64,000 nucleotides of DNA, taken from Paucibacter sp. Y2R2-4 (GTDB taxonomy: Bacteria > Pseudomonadota > Gammaproteobacteria > Burkholderiales > Burkholderiaceae_C). The translations under genes were made by a program, and so were the position numbers. This document shows positions 55,618 to 64,000 of this stretch, in pieces. The stretch lies in assembly GCF_025717535.1 (NCBI RefSeq), contig NZ_JAJIRO010000003.1:558001-622000 (forward strand), given 5' to 3'. Below the pieces are notes generated by a model. It was not told the DNA's origin. It ran no database searches and worked only from the letters and a program-made list of their open reading frames with translations. The first letter of the stretch is position 1; each line of letters starts with the position of its first letter.

Positions 55618-58194
55618 TTAGCGGGTCTCGCAGCGGCCCAGGCGGGCGCCGGCCTTGACCTTGGCGACTGCCTCTTGCGGGAAGCTCACCAGGGTGTTGC
55701 TGCTGCCGCCTTCGCAGACGTAGACCTTCTTCATATCCACCAACCAGGTCATCGAGGCACCGGTCAAGCCGCCGGCAATGGCCGTGCCTGGGCCGTTCAG
55801 GGCGATCGGGTTCTCCATGCCGTACTTGGCGGCTTCGACCACGCCTTGCTTGCGGAAGAAGTCGTTCAAGTTCATCCAGCCCAGCTCATCCACCCACATA
55901 AAGCCGGCCAGCGTGGTGAAGAAGCTGCCGACGCGGGCCACCATCACTCGGCCGTCGTCGCTGATGCCATTGAGTTGCTGCGGTGGCACGCCGAAGTTGG
56001 CTTCCACCCAAGCCGCGCCCTCGGTCTTGCAATAGTCCACGCCGTCCCAGGTCACCAGCGGGAAGTCGGTGCAGTACTTCGGTGAGCTGATGTCGCGCAG
56101 CGATTTGGCATCGGTGCCCAGGTAGGGGTTCCACATCATCACGCTGCGGTCGGTGGCCAGGGGCACACGCTGACCATCGGCGCTGACCAGGTCGGCCGTA
56201 TAGGCCCCGGTCAAAGCGGTCAGGTCCAGCGGTGCGCCTTCTTTGAACCAAGCGTAGGCATTGCTGCCATTGCCTTGACCCACCACCACCTCCGCATTGG
56301 CCGAGACACCGGCGGCGCGAATCCAGGGCATCCATTCCAGGTTCAGGCCGTCCAGGCGCAAAGCGCGACCGCCCTTGTCGGCGGTCCAGAGATAGGGCAC
56401 GACACCGAGCGACTGCGTGCCAGGATCAAAGCCACCGCAGCTGCCATCGGGCTTTTCGTAGCTGCTGTAGCCAACAGCCGAGCGCCCGTCACGGCTCATG
56501 CCCCAGCCGTAGCTGGTGGTACCGCTGCCCCATTCGTCGCAACGATTGCTCAGGGCACCCATGGGCACGACCTTGTTGGTGTCGGTGTTCCACAGCGCCA
56601 TCTGCTTGAGCAGATAGGGGTTGCCGTCCGGGTCGTACTGCACCTCGCCGTCGAAGTTGGCTTCCACCATCATCTTGCGGCCGTCGCCGGTCATCGAACT
56701 CATGGCCGAGCCACCCAGATTGAGCGCTTCGGGCGTCAGGCTGGCGCCGGTCTCCGCATCCCAGAGGAAGGGGATGCCTTGTCCAACCACGCCGCCGCCG
56801 CGGCGGGCGTCATCAGACAAGCTGGTCACGTAGCCGCCCGTCAAGAAGGTGTACTGCACGCCTTCGTTGCGGCCATTGAAAACCAGATTGGCCGTCTTGG
56901 TCACACCGGCCTCGGCCTGGATGGCATTGGCCTTGCAAGGCGTGTCCAAGCTCGGGTCGTTCGTCTCGCCATCGTTCCAATATTCGGCCTGGGACATCAG
57001 CATCGTCGGCTGGGTGGGGTAGCCGCCGGCATTGATCTCTTCGATATAGATCACATAGCTCTCGCCCGCCTTCAGGTTGTTGATGCGGAAGCGCCCATCC
57101 GGGCCGAGCTGGCCTTGGGTCTGGTCGCCCGACATCACCGAGATCGCGTCGCCCAGCGGGTCCTTCACATTGCGGGCAATGATGTTGATGCCGCTGTAGC
57201 CGGTCTTGCCATCTTTCAGCAGCAAGCTGCCGGTGATGGAGCCGGTCTTGCTGAGGTAATCGGCCGTGGGGTAGAGGTTGGAGATGGCGGCGATGTCATC
57301 GGGGCGGTCCACCGTGCTCATCTCATAACCCGCCGAGCGGCCCTTGGCCACATTGCTCGGGTCGATGAAGGGGAACATGGTCTCGATGTACTTCGGGTCG
57401 ATATGGCTGTTCACCGGCCCACGCAGCCAATGGTGCACCGGTGCTACGCAGCCGGCCACGCCGGGGTAGAGGTCACGCCCGAAGTCGGGCGTGCTCATAT
57501 AGGCTAGCTGACCATTGGTCTGCGAGTGCGACAGATTGATCGCGTGGCCAAACTCATGGGTGAAGATGCCGGCATAACGGCTTCCGCCCACGTCGGCAGG
57601 CGGCAGATTGCGTTGGCCGGGCGGCGGTGTTTCGTGGCTGACCATCCAGCCGTTCATCACCGCCGTGGCTTTGACGATGGTTTCGGGGTAGCCGTCGCCG
57701 TCGCGGTCTTCGGCGATCTCAGGCATGGCAATGCCCAGCACTTGGTCTTTGGGCACGCCAAAGAACTCCTCCAGCACGCGGCCGTCCACGTCATAGATGA
57801 CGTAGAAGCCGCCTTCGTTGTACTTGCCGTAAATCAAGGCCGCGGTGGCGCCGTCATTCACGTCCACGCCGATGCTGGGCACCGCAGTGAAGGGTGTGAA
57901 CTTGGCGGTGTCGGTTTCAGCGCGCCAGGTGGAGGTGGGCACCGAACTCCATTGCTGCAAGGAGAAAGCGGTGATCTTGTTGGCCTGCGCTTCGGTGAGA
58001 AAGACGCTGCCGTCATTTTTGCGCGAGAAGGCGCCGACGTCGGTGTAGACCTTGATCGGGCCCTTGCTGGTGTCCCAGCGCAGCGGCTTCAGATTGGAGG
58101 GGTTGCCGTCCAGGTAAAGCGGGCCGGCGGCGTGGGTGGCGGCACTGGCCAGCAACAGCGCGGCCAGTGCGGTACAGACTTGGGTGGTTTTCAT
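55618..58194 (-). CDS. Secreted matrixin-like zinc metalloprotease with HAF-like repeats
   Basis: 858 residues. Signal peptide about 1-23. Residues about 40-310 are a matrixin/metzincin-like domain: HEFGHAINLSH at 213-223 supplies three zinc His (213, 217, 223) and catalytic Glu214, and DDIAAISNLYP at about 299-309 is the usual matrixin end. Residues about 317-440 look like a carboxypeptidase-regulatory beta domain (GSITGSLLLKDGKTGYSGINI). The rest (about 450-830) has HAF-like repeats (AAGVSANAEVVVGQG, NGISDDGRVMVARVG). No PEP-CTERM tail. Its start overlaps the stop of the gene upstream by one base. Confidence 0.85.
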   Translation of the reverse strand: MKTTQVCTALAALLLASAATHAAGPLYLDGNPSNLKPLRWDTSKGPIKVYTDVGAFSRKNDGSVFLTEAQANKITAFSLQQWSSVPTSTWRAETDTAKFTPFTAVPSIGVDVNDGATAALIYGKYNEGGFYVIYDVDGRVLEEFFGVPKDQVLGIAMPEIAEDRDGDGYPETIVKATAVMNGWMVSHETPPPGQRNLPPADVGGSRYAGIFTHEFGHAINLSHSQTNGQLAYMSTPDFGRDLYPGVAGCVAPVHHWLRGPVNSHIDPKYIETMFPFIDPSNVAKGRSAGYEMSTVDRPDDIAAISNLYPTADYLSKTGSITGSLLLKDGKTGYSGINIIARNVKDPLGDAISVMSGDQTQGQLGPDGRFRINNLKAGESYVIYIEEINAGGYPTQPTMLMSQAEYWNDGETNDPSLDTPCKANAIQAEAGVTKTANLVFNGRNEGVQYTFLTGGYVTSLSDDARRGGGVVGQGIPFLWDAETGASLTPEALNLGGSAMSSMTGDGRKMMVEANFDGEVQYDPDGNPYLLKQMALWNTDTNKVVPMGALSNRCDEWGSGTTSYGWGMSRDGRSAVGYSSYEKPDGSCGGFDPGTQSLGVVPYLWTADKGGRALRLDGLNLEWMPWIRAAGVSANAEVVVGQGNGSNAYAWFKEGAPLDLTALTGAYTADLVSADGQRVPLATDRSVMMWNPYLGTDAKSLRDISSPKYCTDFPLVTWDGVDYCKTEGAAWVEANFGVPPQQLNGISDDGRVMVARVGSFFTTLAGFMWVDELGWMNLNDFFRKQGVVEAAKYGMENPIALNGPGTAIAGGLTGASMTWLVDMKKVYVCEGGSSNTLVSFPQEAVAKVKAGARLGRCETR

Positions 58195-58850
58195 CAGCGC
58201 ATCACTCCTGTGGCGATCCAGTTGTTCTTGACGGCGCGGTTGACCAGGCCTTGCAGCACGGCCAAGTCCACAGCGCCCGAGCGTTTGGCCAACATGGTGG
58301 TCTCGCTGCTGCGCAGCAGACCGCTATCGACCGAAACGCCATCAAACAAGCCTTCGTTGTTGAAGGCATTGCTGGCCTTGCTGCCATTGATGCTGAACTT
58401 GCCTTGGGCCAGGCCCACCGGTGTGCGCAGGCCAGTGGCCGCAGCCGGCTTGTTCATAAAGGTCAGCACTCGCTCACCCACCCGCCAGCTGGGCATGCCT
58501 TCGATCTTGGCCGGCAAGAGGTAGCGGCCATCGCTCATCTTGCGTGGCTTGAGCAGGCCGTACTGGCGGAAGCTGTAGCTGCTGCTGGTGTCCAGCGATT
58601 GCTTGGCGCTGCCGCTGACTTTGAGCGTCACTTCGGTGAAGGGCAGGCCGTTTTCAATGCCGTCTTTCACCGCCGTGACCTGGCCGCTGACGATCAAGTC
58701 CGCCTTGGCAATCATTTGGCTGAGGTTTTGAGGCGGCAGCTGGGTGGCCAGCGCCGGCAGGGCCAGGCAGGCCGAGGCGGCCAGCAGCGCCGTGCCTAGG
58801 GCACGGCCGAAGGTGCGCGGTGGCGCGAGGGTGGGGCTAAGAACTCTCAT
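58194..58850 (-). CDS. Exported protein, likely partner of the metalloprotease
   Basis: 218 residues with a signal peptide (about 1-36, ending ALATQ). The N-terminal half, ADLIVSGQVTAVKDG...FTEVTLKVSG, resembles a family I recall beside matrixin-type protease genes, with an IVxGxV beta strand and a GERVLTFM strand. No catalytic residue is evident; it could be an inhibitor or chaperone. AGGAG precedes the ATG at 58850. Its stop overlaps the protease start by one base, so the two are coupled. Confidence 0.72.
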   Translation of the reverse strand: MRVLSPTLAPPRTFGRALGTALLAASACLALPALATQLPPQNLSQMIAKADLIVSGQVTAVKDGIENGLPFTEVTLKVSGSAKQSLDTSSSYSFRQYGLLKPRKMSDGRYLLPAKIEGMPSWRVGERVLTFMNKPAAATGLRTPVGLAQGKFSINGSKASNAFNNEGLFDGVSVDSGLLRSSETTMLAKRSGAVDLAVLQGLVNRAVKNNWIATGVMR

Positions 58851-59167
58851 GGCAAAACTCCTGAATGACTGCGGGGAGGAAAGACCAACACAAAGAAATG
58901 TGAAAGGCTGCACAGTGAGTGCGGCTCAGGGTTGTGACCTTATCGATTCGTTCTTTTGTGATCCCCCCCCGCCGCGGGTGGGTTGCTGCGCTTTCAGCTA
59001 ATGGATTACCTGGGCGGCCCAGGGTTTTTGCTGAGCTACGCGCCAGCGGGGTGCACGGCCGCATGGCCTCTGCCCGGCTTTGGTGCTTGCATTCCCCCCA
59101 GATGGAGGGGATCAGCTAGGGGATAGCGACGGGGTGAGCGGCCGCAGCCAGCCCCTAGACTTGGCCC
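58851..59167. promoter_or_regulatory. Divergent promoter region with CTAGGGG / CCCCTAG
   Basis: 317 bases between the protease operon and the TPR-LuxR gene, no gene seen. CTAGGGG at 59116-59122 and CCCCTAG at 59152-59158 form a perfect 7-base inverted repeat; a C8 run lies at 58963-58970 and a CCCC...GGGG hairpin at about 59094-59110. The CTAGGGG motif is related to the palindrome at 4684-4724. Confidence 0.5.
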
Positions 59168-61000
59168 ATGAGATACGCGGTGAGTGATGGCAGGGTCGAG
59201 ACCTTGGCGCTGAGCTTGGAGTCAGCCTCCGGCAGCGCGCGTTTACACAATTTGTTGGCGCTGGCCTGGCATCTGCGCCAACGCGATAGCTTGCGAGCCG
59301 AGCAACTGCTGGCCGAGTTCTGGCGCTGGCTGCCCCGGCACCGCCTGCCGCTGGATCAGCTCAATGCCCTGACCGCGCGTGCTGCGCTGACCGCTTGTGA
59401 AACCGCCTCCCTGTTCTGCCGCTTTGACGATGCGCAGGCCTGGCTGGATCGGGCGCGCGCGCACCTGAATCCCAGCATTGACGTGTACGCCGAGGGCGAC
59501 GCCTGCCTGGCCGAGGTCTTGCTGCGCAAGCTGAGAGGCCAGCGCTCCGAGGAAATCTCGCTGCTGGAGCAAGCGCTGCGCCTGTTTGAGGCCTTGCCCG
59601 ATCCGCAACGCCGCGGCGTGACGCGGGCATTGCTGCGCTCTGAACTGGGCCTTTACCTCGCCAACCCAGGCGCCGAGGCCGAGGCCGCGCTGGCCGCCGG
59701 CTCGTTGAGCCATGTTGATGCGGCTGAGCAAGAGGACCAAGCGGTGCAGGTCTATGACTTGGCTTCGCGTGCTTTCCCTTTGTGCTTGCGCGCGCCGGCC
59801 GAGGCGGCCGCGCTGTTTCAGGCTTCCGGCGCCCTGGCCTTGGAGGTGGGCTTCCTGCGTTTTCATTGCGTGGCGATGATGAACGCCAGCAACGCCTGGT
59901 TGGAATTGGGCGATATGGAGCAGGCGGCTCAGTGTTTTGAAGCCGCTGCGCAGCGGGCCCGACAGACCCAATGGCCGGCCTTGATGGGCATGACGCAAAC
60001 GCAGGTCGGCCGGGTGTTGCGCCTCTTGGGACGTGGGCAAGAAAGCTTGCAAGCGCTGAATGAAGCCTTGGTGCAGTTGCGCGCCGTGCCGCCGGGCCTG
60101 ATCACCGCCTTTGCTTGCAGCGAACTGGCTTTTGCGCTGCGCTTGGTGGAGCGTCTGCAGGAGTCGGTCGATGTGATGTGGGAGGCCATCCAGCTCTACC
60201 GCGAAGGCAAGCACATGTGCAATCTGGCCTTGGCGCTGGCGAGGCAGGCGAAGACGCTGGCTCAGCTGGGTCAGGTCGAGGTCGCCTTGCAAGCGCTGGA
60301 GGAGTCCAAGGCGCTGACCGAGCAGTACGGCTACGACACCGTCAAGGTCGACATCAGCGAAGCCATGGCCGAGGTGCATCGGCGCAGCCGTCAGCAATTG
60401 CCGGCGCCGCCGGACATGACGGCGCCCACCGCCACCATCCACTTCGCGCAGACCGCTTTGGATCGTGGCCTGGGCATCGACGGCTGGCGCCCGCCGCCGG
60501 CCTTGTTGGACTATCTGGCCGAAGCCTGGGCCGAGGCCGAGGGCCAAGCCGACCATATGGCGCAGGCCTATGCCTATTCCCGGCGCGCCCGCCAGGCGCA
60601 GCGTCAGGAAAGCAGTCTGGCGATCAAGGATTCACGCGCTTTGTTGCATCTGCTGGGCTATCACAAGGCCGAGCCGGCGATCGCTGCCGTCGAGACTTAT
60701 GGTTTGGCATCGGCGGCTGTGTCCACGCAGTCCAAGGTGTCGCTGCCGAATGCGGGCGCAGCGACATTGCCGCGCCTTTGTGCAGAACCCGAGTCCGATC
60801 TGCTCACCCGCAAGGAGCATGAGGTGCTGGCCCTGCTGGCGCTCAATTACTCCAACAAGGAAATCGCCCAGGCCCTGGGCGTCAGCACCGAAACCGTCAA
60901 ATGGCATTTGAAAGGCTTGTACGGCAAGCTCGAGGCTGGCTCACGTCGTCATGCGGTGACCCGTGCGCGTAGCCTAGGCGTGCTGCAGATGGGGGCTTGA
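59168..61000 (+). CDS. LuxR-type regulator with TPR-like sensor region
   Basis: 610 residues. Residues about 1-500 are helical TPR-like repeats rich in Ala/Leu/Gln (for example QVGRVLRLLGRGQESLQALNEALVQL), without the ATPase domain of MalT. The C-terminal 60 residues are a LuxR helix-turn-helix: LLTRKEHEVLALLALNYSNKEIAQALGVSTETVKWHLKGLYGKLEAGSRRHAV, complete. It might control the PEP-CTERM and protease genes beside it; the effector is unknown. Start is the first ATG after the regulatory region. Confidence 0.88.
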   Translation: MRYAVSDGRVETLALSLESASGSARLHNLLALAWHLRQRDSLRAEQLLAEFWRWLPRHRLPLDQLNALTARAALTACETASLFCRFDDAQAWLDRARAHLNPSIDVYAEGDACLAEVLLRKLRGQRSEEISLLEQALRLFEALPDPQRRGVTRALLRSELGLYLANPGAEAEAALAAGSLSHVDAAEQEDQAVQVYDLASRAFPLCLRAPAEAAALFQASGALALEVGFLRFHCVAMMNASNAWLELGDMEQAAQCFEAAAQRARQTQWPALMGMTQTQVGRVLRLLGRGQESLQALNEALVQLRAVPPGLITAFACSELAFALRLVERLQESVDVMWEAIQLYREGKHMCNLALALARQAKTLAQLGQVEVALQALEESKALTEQYGYDTVKVDISEAMAEVHRRSRQQLPAPPDMTAPTATIHFAQTALDRGLGIDGWRPPPALLDYLAEAWAEAEGQADHMAQAYAYSRRARQAQRQESSLAIKDSRALLHLLGYHKAEPAIAAVETYGLASAAVSTQSKVSLPNAGAATLPRLCAEPESDLLTRKEHEVLALLALNYSNKEIAQALGVSTETVKWHLKGLYGKLEAGSRRHAVTRARSLGVLQMGA

Positions 61001-61130
61001 GACGCACCGGCGCGGTCTTCGCCAAGGCGGCGCCGAGGCCGCCCCCCTAACTTGATATGTCCTGTCCATCCGCTCTTTCTCGTTGGTAGAGTCGAGTGCG
61101 CGGCTTTGCGTCCTCACATCAAGGAGTCGG

Positions 61131-62009
61131 ATGATGATGAAGAACACGAGAGTTTGCCGATGGATGCGGGCTGGGGGGCTGAGCCTCCTGCTGCTGGGTA
61201 GCGCCGTTGCCGCGCAGGCGCAGAACTATCAAATCACGGGCAATGTCAACACACTGGCGAGCCTGTTCTCCCCGGGGCCGCGCGAAGACCAGAACAACAC
61301 CTCCCATTTCAGCTGGTACGACAGACCCGAAGCACAGGTGGCGCAGTCGCTGAGCGAGTTCTCACAGGTCAGCAATGGCGGCTATGGCAAGGCCTCCCTG
61401 GAGGCATCGATCGGCCGGCTCAAGGCCTTTGCCGAGTCCAGCTATCCCAGCGGCATTCCGGAGCCGCATTACTACGGCTATTCCTTCGGCACTGCGCAGG
61501 CGACCTTCGCAGACACGGTCAAGGTCAGCGGTGCCGGCCTGGCCTTGGGGGCGCCGGTGCGCTATGAGTTGCATCTTTGGATTGAGGGGCAGATCAGCCA
61601 GCCGAGCTTCGAGGTCGGTGGTCACCTGGCTTCTGAGGGCATTGCCGAGATCCGCCTGATCGACCAGGTCAGCCGGGCGGAAAAGATCTTCAGCTGGAAT
61701 GCCAAGAACCAAAGCACCGGCTGGTACAGCGTGGCCTTGGATACCGAGGTCGGCCACGATCTGTCGGTGACCGGCATGCTGTATGCCTTGGCCACGGTGG
61801 ATTCCAGCGCCACCTTGTCCCATTGGGCGCAGTCGGACTTTGGCCACACGGCCAACTTCTATCTGCAGACCTCGCAGCCCGGTTTGAACACCATAGGCGC
61901 CAGCGGGCATGACTTCACCCTCAGCGCCGTCCCCGAGCCTTCGGTCGGCGTCCTGATGGCGGCCGGTTTGATGCTGCTCTTGAGCTTGCAGCGGCGCCGT
62001 CGAGTTTGA
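61131..62009 (+). CDS. PEP-CTERM protein
   Basis: 292 residues with a signal peptide (about 1-32, ending AQAQ) and PEP-CTERM tail VPEPSVGVLMAAGLMLLLSLQRRRR. The middle is beta-rich, with FADTVKVSGAGLALGAPVRYELHLW and ALATVDSSATLSHWAQSDFGHTANFYL segments, resembling uncharacterised surface proteins. AAGGAG lies before the first of three adjacent ATG codons at 61131. Fourth PEP-CTERM gene of the window. Confidence 0.85.
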   Translation: MMMKNTRVCRWMRAGGLSLLLLGSAVAAQAQNYQITGNVNTLASLFSPGPREDQNNTSHFSWYDRPEAQVAQSLSEFSQVSNGGYGKASLEASIGRLKAFAESSYPSGIPEPHYYGYSFGTAQATFADTVKVSGAGLALGAPVRYELHLWIEGQISQPSFEVGGHLASEGIAEIRLIDQVSRAEKIFSWNAKNQSTGWYSVALDTEVGHDLSVTGMLYALATVDSSATLSHWAQSDFGHTANFYLQTSQPGLNTIGASGHDFTLSAVPEPSVGVLMAAGLMLLLSLQRRRRV

Positions 62010-62050
62010 GGGCTAGGTCGGCTGGCGCAAGGCTGGCATCATGCCCAAGC

Positions 62051-64000
62051 ATGAAGCATCTGCCTTGCGCGGCCGAGCATTGGCCCGAGTTCTCTGCCTT
62101 GCTGGATCAGGCCCTGGACCTGCCGACGCCAGAGCGTTCGGCGTGGTTGCAGGCCTTGCCCGCTGAGGCGCGGCATTTGCGGTCAGCCCTCACGCGGGTC
62201 TTGAGCCAAGACCAGACGCAAGCGCCCTTGCTCGATGCGCCGCGCTTGTCTGTGGCTCAGGAGCCCTGGGGTGATGAGGCTGTGGCCTTTTCTGCCGGGC
62301 AGGTCTTGGGGCCTTGGCAATTGCGGCAGCGTCTTGGGCGCGGAGGCATGGGCGAGGTTTGGTTGGCCGAGCGTGGCGACGGTGCTTACCAACGCCAAGT
62401 CGCGCTCAAGTTGCCCCATGCACTGGCCTTGGCCGGCCAGGGGCGGCAGCGCTTTTCCCGCGAGCGAGACATTCTCGCGGCCCTGCAGCATCCGCATATT
62501 GCGCAATTTTTTGATGCCGGCACGGCCGAGCTCGGCGAGGGGGCGTTGCAACCCTGGCTGGCGCTGGAGTACGTGCCGGGGCGGAACCTGGTGGACGATT
62601 GCCGCGAGCGCGGCTTGTCCGTGCTTGAGCGTTTGCGCCTGATGCTGCAGGTGATGGAGGCGGTGCAATATGCTCATGGCCAGTTGCTGGTGCACCGCGA
62701 CCTCAAGCCGTCCAATGTGATGGTGACGCCGCAGGGGCAGGTCAAATTGCTGGACTTTGGTATCGCCAAACTCTTGCTGCCGGACGCTGAGATGGGCGCA
62801 GCCTTAGGTGAAGTCGAGCCAACCCGTCTGTTGCTGGCCACCCCCGCCTATGCCGCGCCGGAGCAGTGGACCGGCGGGCCGGTCAGCGTGGCCACCGATG
62901 TCTATGCCTTGGGTGCTCTTATGCACACCGTGCTGTGCGGTCAGCCGCCTCCGCCTTGGCGGGCGGGCCAAGAGCCGGCTTTGCCCTCGCAAACGGTGAC
63001 TGCCCCGCATGCCGAGCAATGTGGTTTGAGTCTCGCGCGCCTGCAGCGTTCGCTGCGCGGAGATCTGGATGCCCTGATGAGCATGGCCTTGGCATCCGAG
63101 CCGAATCAGCGTTATGGCAGCGTGCAGGCTCTCAGCGAAGATGTGCGGCGCTATCTGGCGGGCCTGCCGCTGCGAGCGCGGCGCCTGTCTTGGGCGGCAG
63201 GTTTGCGCAAACAACTGCGTCGCCACTATCTCTTGGTGAGCGTCAGTGCCGCTGTGCTGCTGAGTCTTACCCTGGGTTTGGTGGCGACGCTGTGGCAAGC
63301 CCAGCAAGCGGCACAGCAGGCTCGGCGTGCCGAGGCGATTCAGCATTATTTATTGGACTTGTTCCGCACCCTGGACCCACGCCAGAGCGATGCTCAAGAC
63401 CCGGCCCTGGGCATGCGCCGGCTTTTGCAGCAACAGATGGCGCAGATCGAACAGCATCTGCCGCGCGACCCCGAGACCGCTGACGAATTGCTGCGCCTGA
63501 GTGCCACGCTGGCGGTGTACCTCAGCGATGAGCCGCGCAGCCTGGACTTGGCTCGCCTGCGCTGGCGCGTCTTGCAGGAGCGCCTGGGCGCCAAGCATTC
63601 GCGCAGCGGCGAGGCGGGCTTGTCACTGATCTGGGCTTTGAGGGCGGCAGGGCGGCAAGCGGAGGCCGATCAGGTCCTGCAGGTTTTGGATGCACAACTG
63701 CCGGCGCAAGGCTTGCCAAGGGCGGAATGGCTCTTGGCTCGGCATGATCAGTTGCAGGCGGCCGGTGCGAGTTGGCCGCAGCGCTTGGCGGCTGTGCAGC
63801 AGGCCTTGCAGCGCTACGAAACCGACGCACCTTTGGACAGTGGTCATGTGGCCGCGCTGCAGCATCTAGCGGCCTTGCAACTGGAGGCGCAGCAATGGGC
63901 GGCCGCGCAATCGACCTTGTCGCGGGCGCTAGCCCTGGTGACGCGGGCTCAGCCGGCCATCGCGCTGGATCATGCGCGCTTGCTGGGCCTGCGCGCCCAG
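62051..64000 (+). CDS. Serine/threonine protein kinase with C-terminal helical repeats (cut by window end)
   Basis: 650 codons to the window edge without a stop. Kinase motifs in order: Gly-rich loop LGRGGMGEVWLAE (about 95-107), Lys120 in VALKLP, HRDLKPSN (Asp217), DFGIAK (Asp235), APEQW. After about residue 395 comes one membrane span (YLLVSVSAAVLLSLTLGLVA), then a helical Ala/Gln/Leu-rich region that looks like TPR-type repeats. Hanks-type receptor kinase, cytosolic kinase domain. Start ATG at 62051; the gene continues beyond the window. Confidence 0.9.
   Translation, partial: MKHLPCAAEHWPEFSALLDQALDLPTPERSAWLQALPAEARHLRSALTRVLSQDQTQAPLLDAPRLSVAQEPWGDEAVAFSAGQVLGPWQLRQRLGRGGMGEVWLAERGDGAYQRQVALKLPHALALAGQGRQRFSRERDILAALQHPHIAQFFDAGTAELGEGALQPWLALEYVPGRNLVDDCRERGLSVLERLRLMLQVMEAVQYAHGQLLVHRDLKPSNVMVTPQGQVKLLDFGIAKLLLPDAEMGAALGEVEPTRLLLATPAYAAPEQWTGGPVSVATDVYALGALMHTVLCGQPPPPWRAGQEPALPSQTVTAPHAEQCGLSLARLQRSLRGDLDALMSMALASEPNQRYGSVQALSEDVRRYLAGLPLRARRLSWAAGLRKQLRRHYLLVSVSAAVLLSLTLGLVATLWQAQQAAQQARRAEAIQHYLLDLFRTLDPRQSDAQDPALGMRRLLQQQMAQIEQHLPRDPETADELLRLSATLAVYLSDEPRSLDLARLRWRVLQERLGAKHSRSGEAGLSLIWALRAAGRQAEADQVLQVLDAQLPAQGLPRAEWLLARHDQLQAAGASWPQRLAAVQQALQRYETDAPLDSGHVAALQHLAALQLEAQQWAAAQSTLSRALALVTRAQPAIALDHARLLGLRAQ

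Overview
The window is a GC-rich betaproteobacterial chromosome segment. The best fit is a member of the Burkholderiales in the Roseateles/Rubrivivax/Leptothrix group. This rests on the complete atpIBEFHAGDC operon, hemE and priA of proteobacterial type, cytochrome c' with a b-type partner, four PEP-CTERM exported proteins, and an aryl-polyene-type gene cluster. Genus level is inference; no rRNA or tRNA gene was seen.

Layout. 1-4.5 kb: a cytochrome P450 divergent from an AraC-type regulator, a 48-residue basic protein, an exported Ala/Pro/Lys-rich protein, a non-coding stretch with two facing palindromic repeat elements, and a PEP-CTERM protein. 4.8-8.6 kb: ABC-F protein Uup, a small membrane protein, and on the other strand a response-regulator-like protein with a hydratase. 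8.7-15 kb: a MocR-type regulator divergent from an amino-acid metabolism run (LysE exporter, Asp/Glu-type racemase, aminotransferase, PhzF, VOC protein, GST). 15-18 kb: cytochrome c', cytochrome b561-like protein, a GNAT acetyltransferase, and an SMP-30 lactonase-like protein. 18.2-25.5 kb: the F1Fo ATP synthase operon. 25.6-44.5 kb: an aryl polyene type biosynthesis cluster of about 21 genes, mostly overlapping or nearly so. 44.6-52.3 kb: hexose-6-phosphate mutarotase, PPK2, a LemA/TPM operon, hemE and priA. 52.4-64 kb: an AraC regulator and then an exported-protein region with three PEP-CTERM proteins, a matrixin-like metalloprotease carrying HAF-like repeats, a TPR-LuxR regulator, and a Ser/Thr kinase cut by the window end.

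How the genes work together. The aryl polyene cluster holds an aromatic amino acid lyase (head group), an AMP-ligase fused to a dehydratase, two carrier proteins, ketosynthases plus a chain-length factor, a ketoreductase, a second dehydratase and a thioesterase. It also has two acyltransferases, a glycosyltransferase and an O-methyltransferase for tailoring and lipid attachment, a LolA-like protein with an MMPL exporter for transport, and a phosphopantetheinyl transferase for the carriers. It begins 124 bp behind atpC.

Most notable observations: a REP-like palindromic repeat inserted in frame into priA; two facing copies of a structured repeat near 3.4-3.6 kb; the ligase-dehydratase fusion; the secreted protease with HAF-like repeats beside a HAF-repeat PEP-CTERM protein; and a CCCCTAGG-type palindrome shared upstream of a PEP-CTERM gene and the TPR-LuxR regulator. 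I did not find a wholly unknown multi-gene system that I could defend. The 53-64 kb exported-protein region is the best candidate for one.
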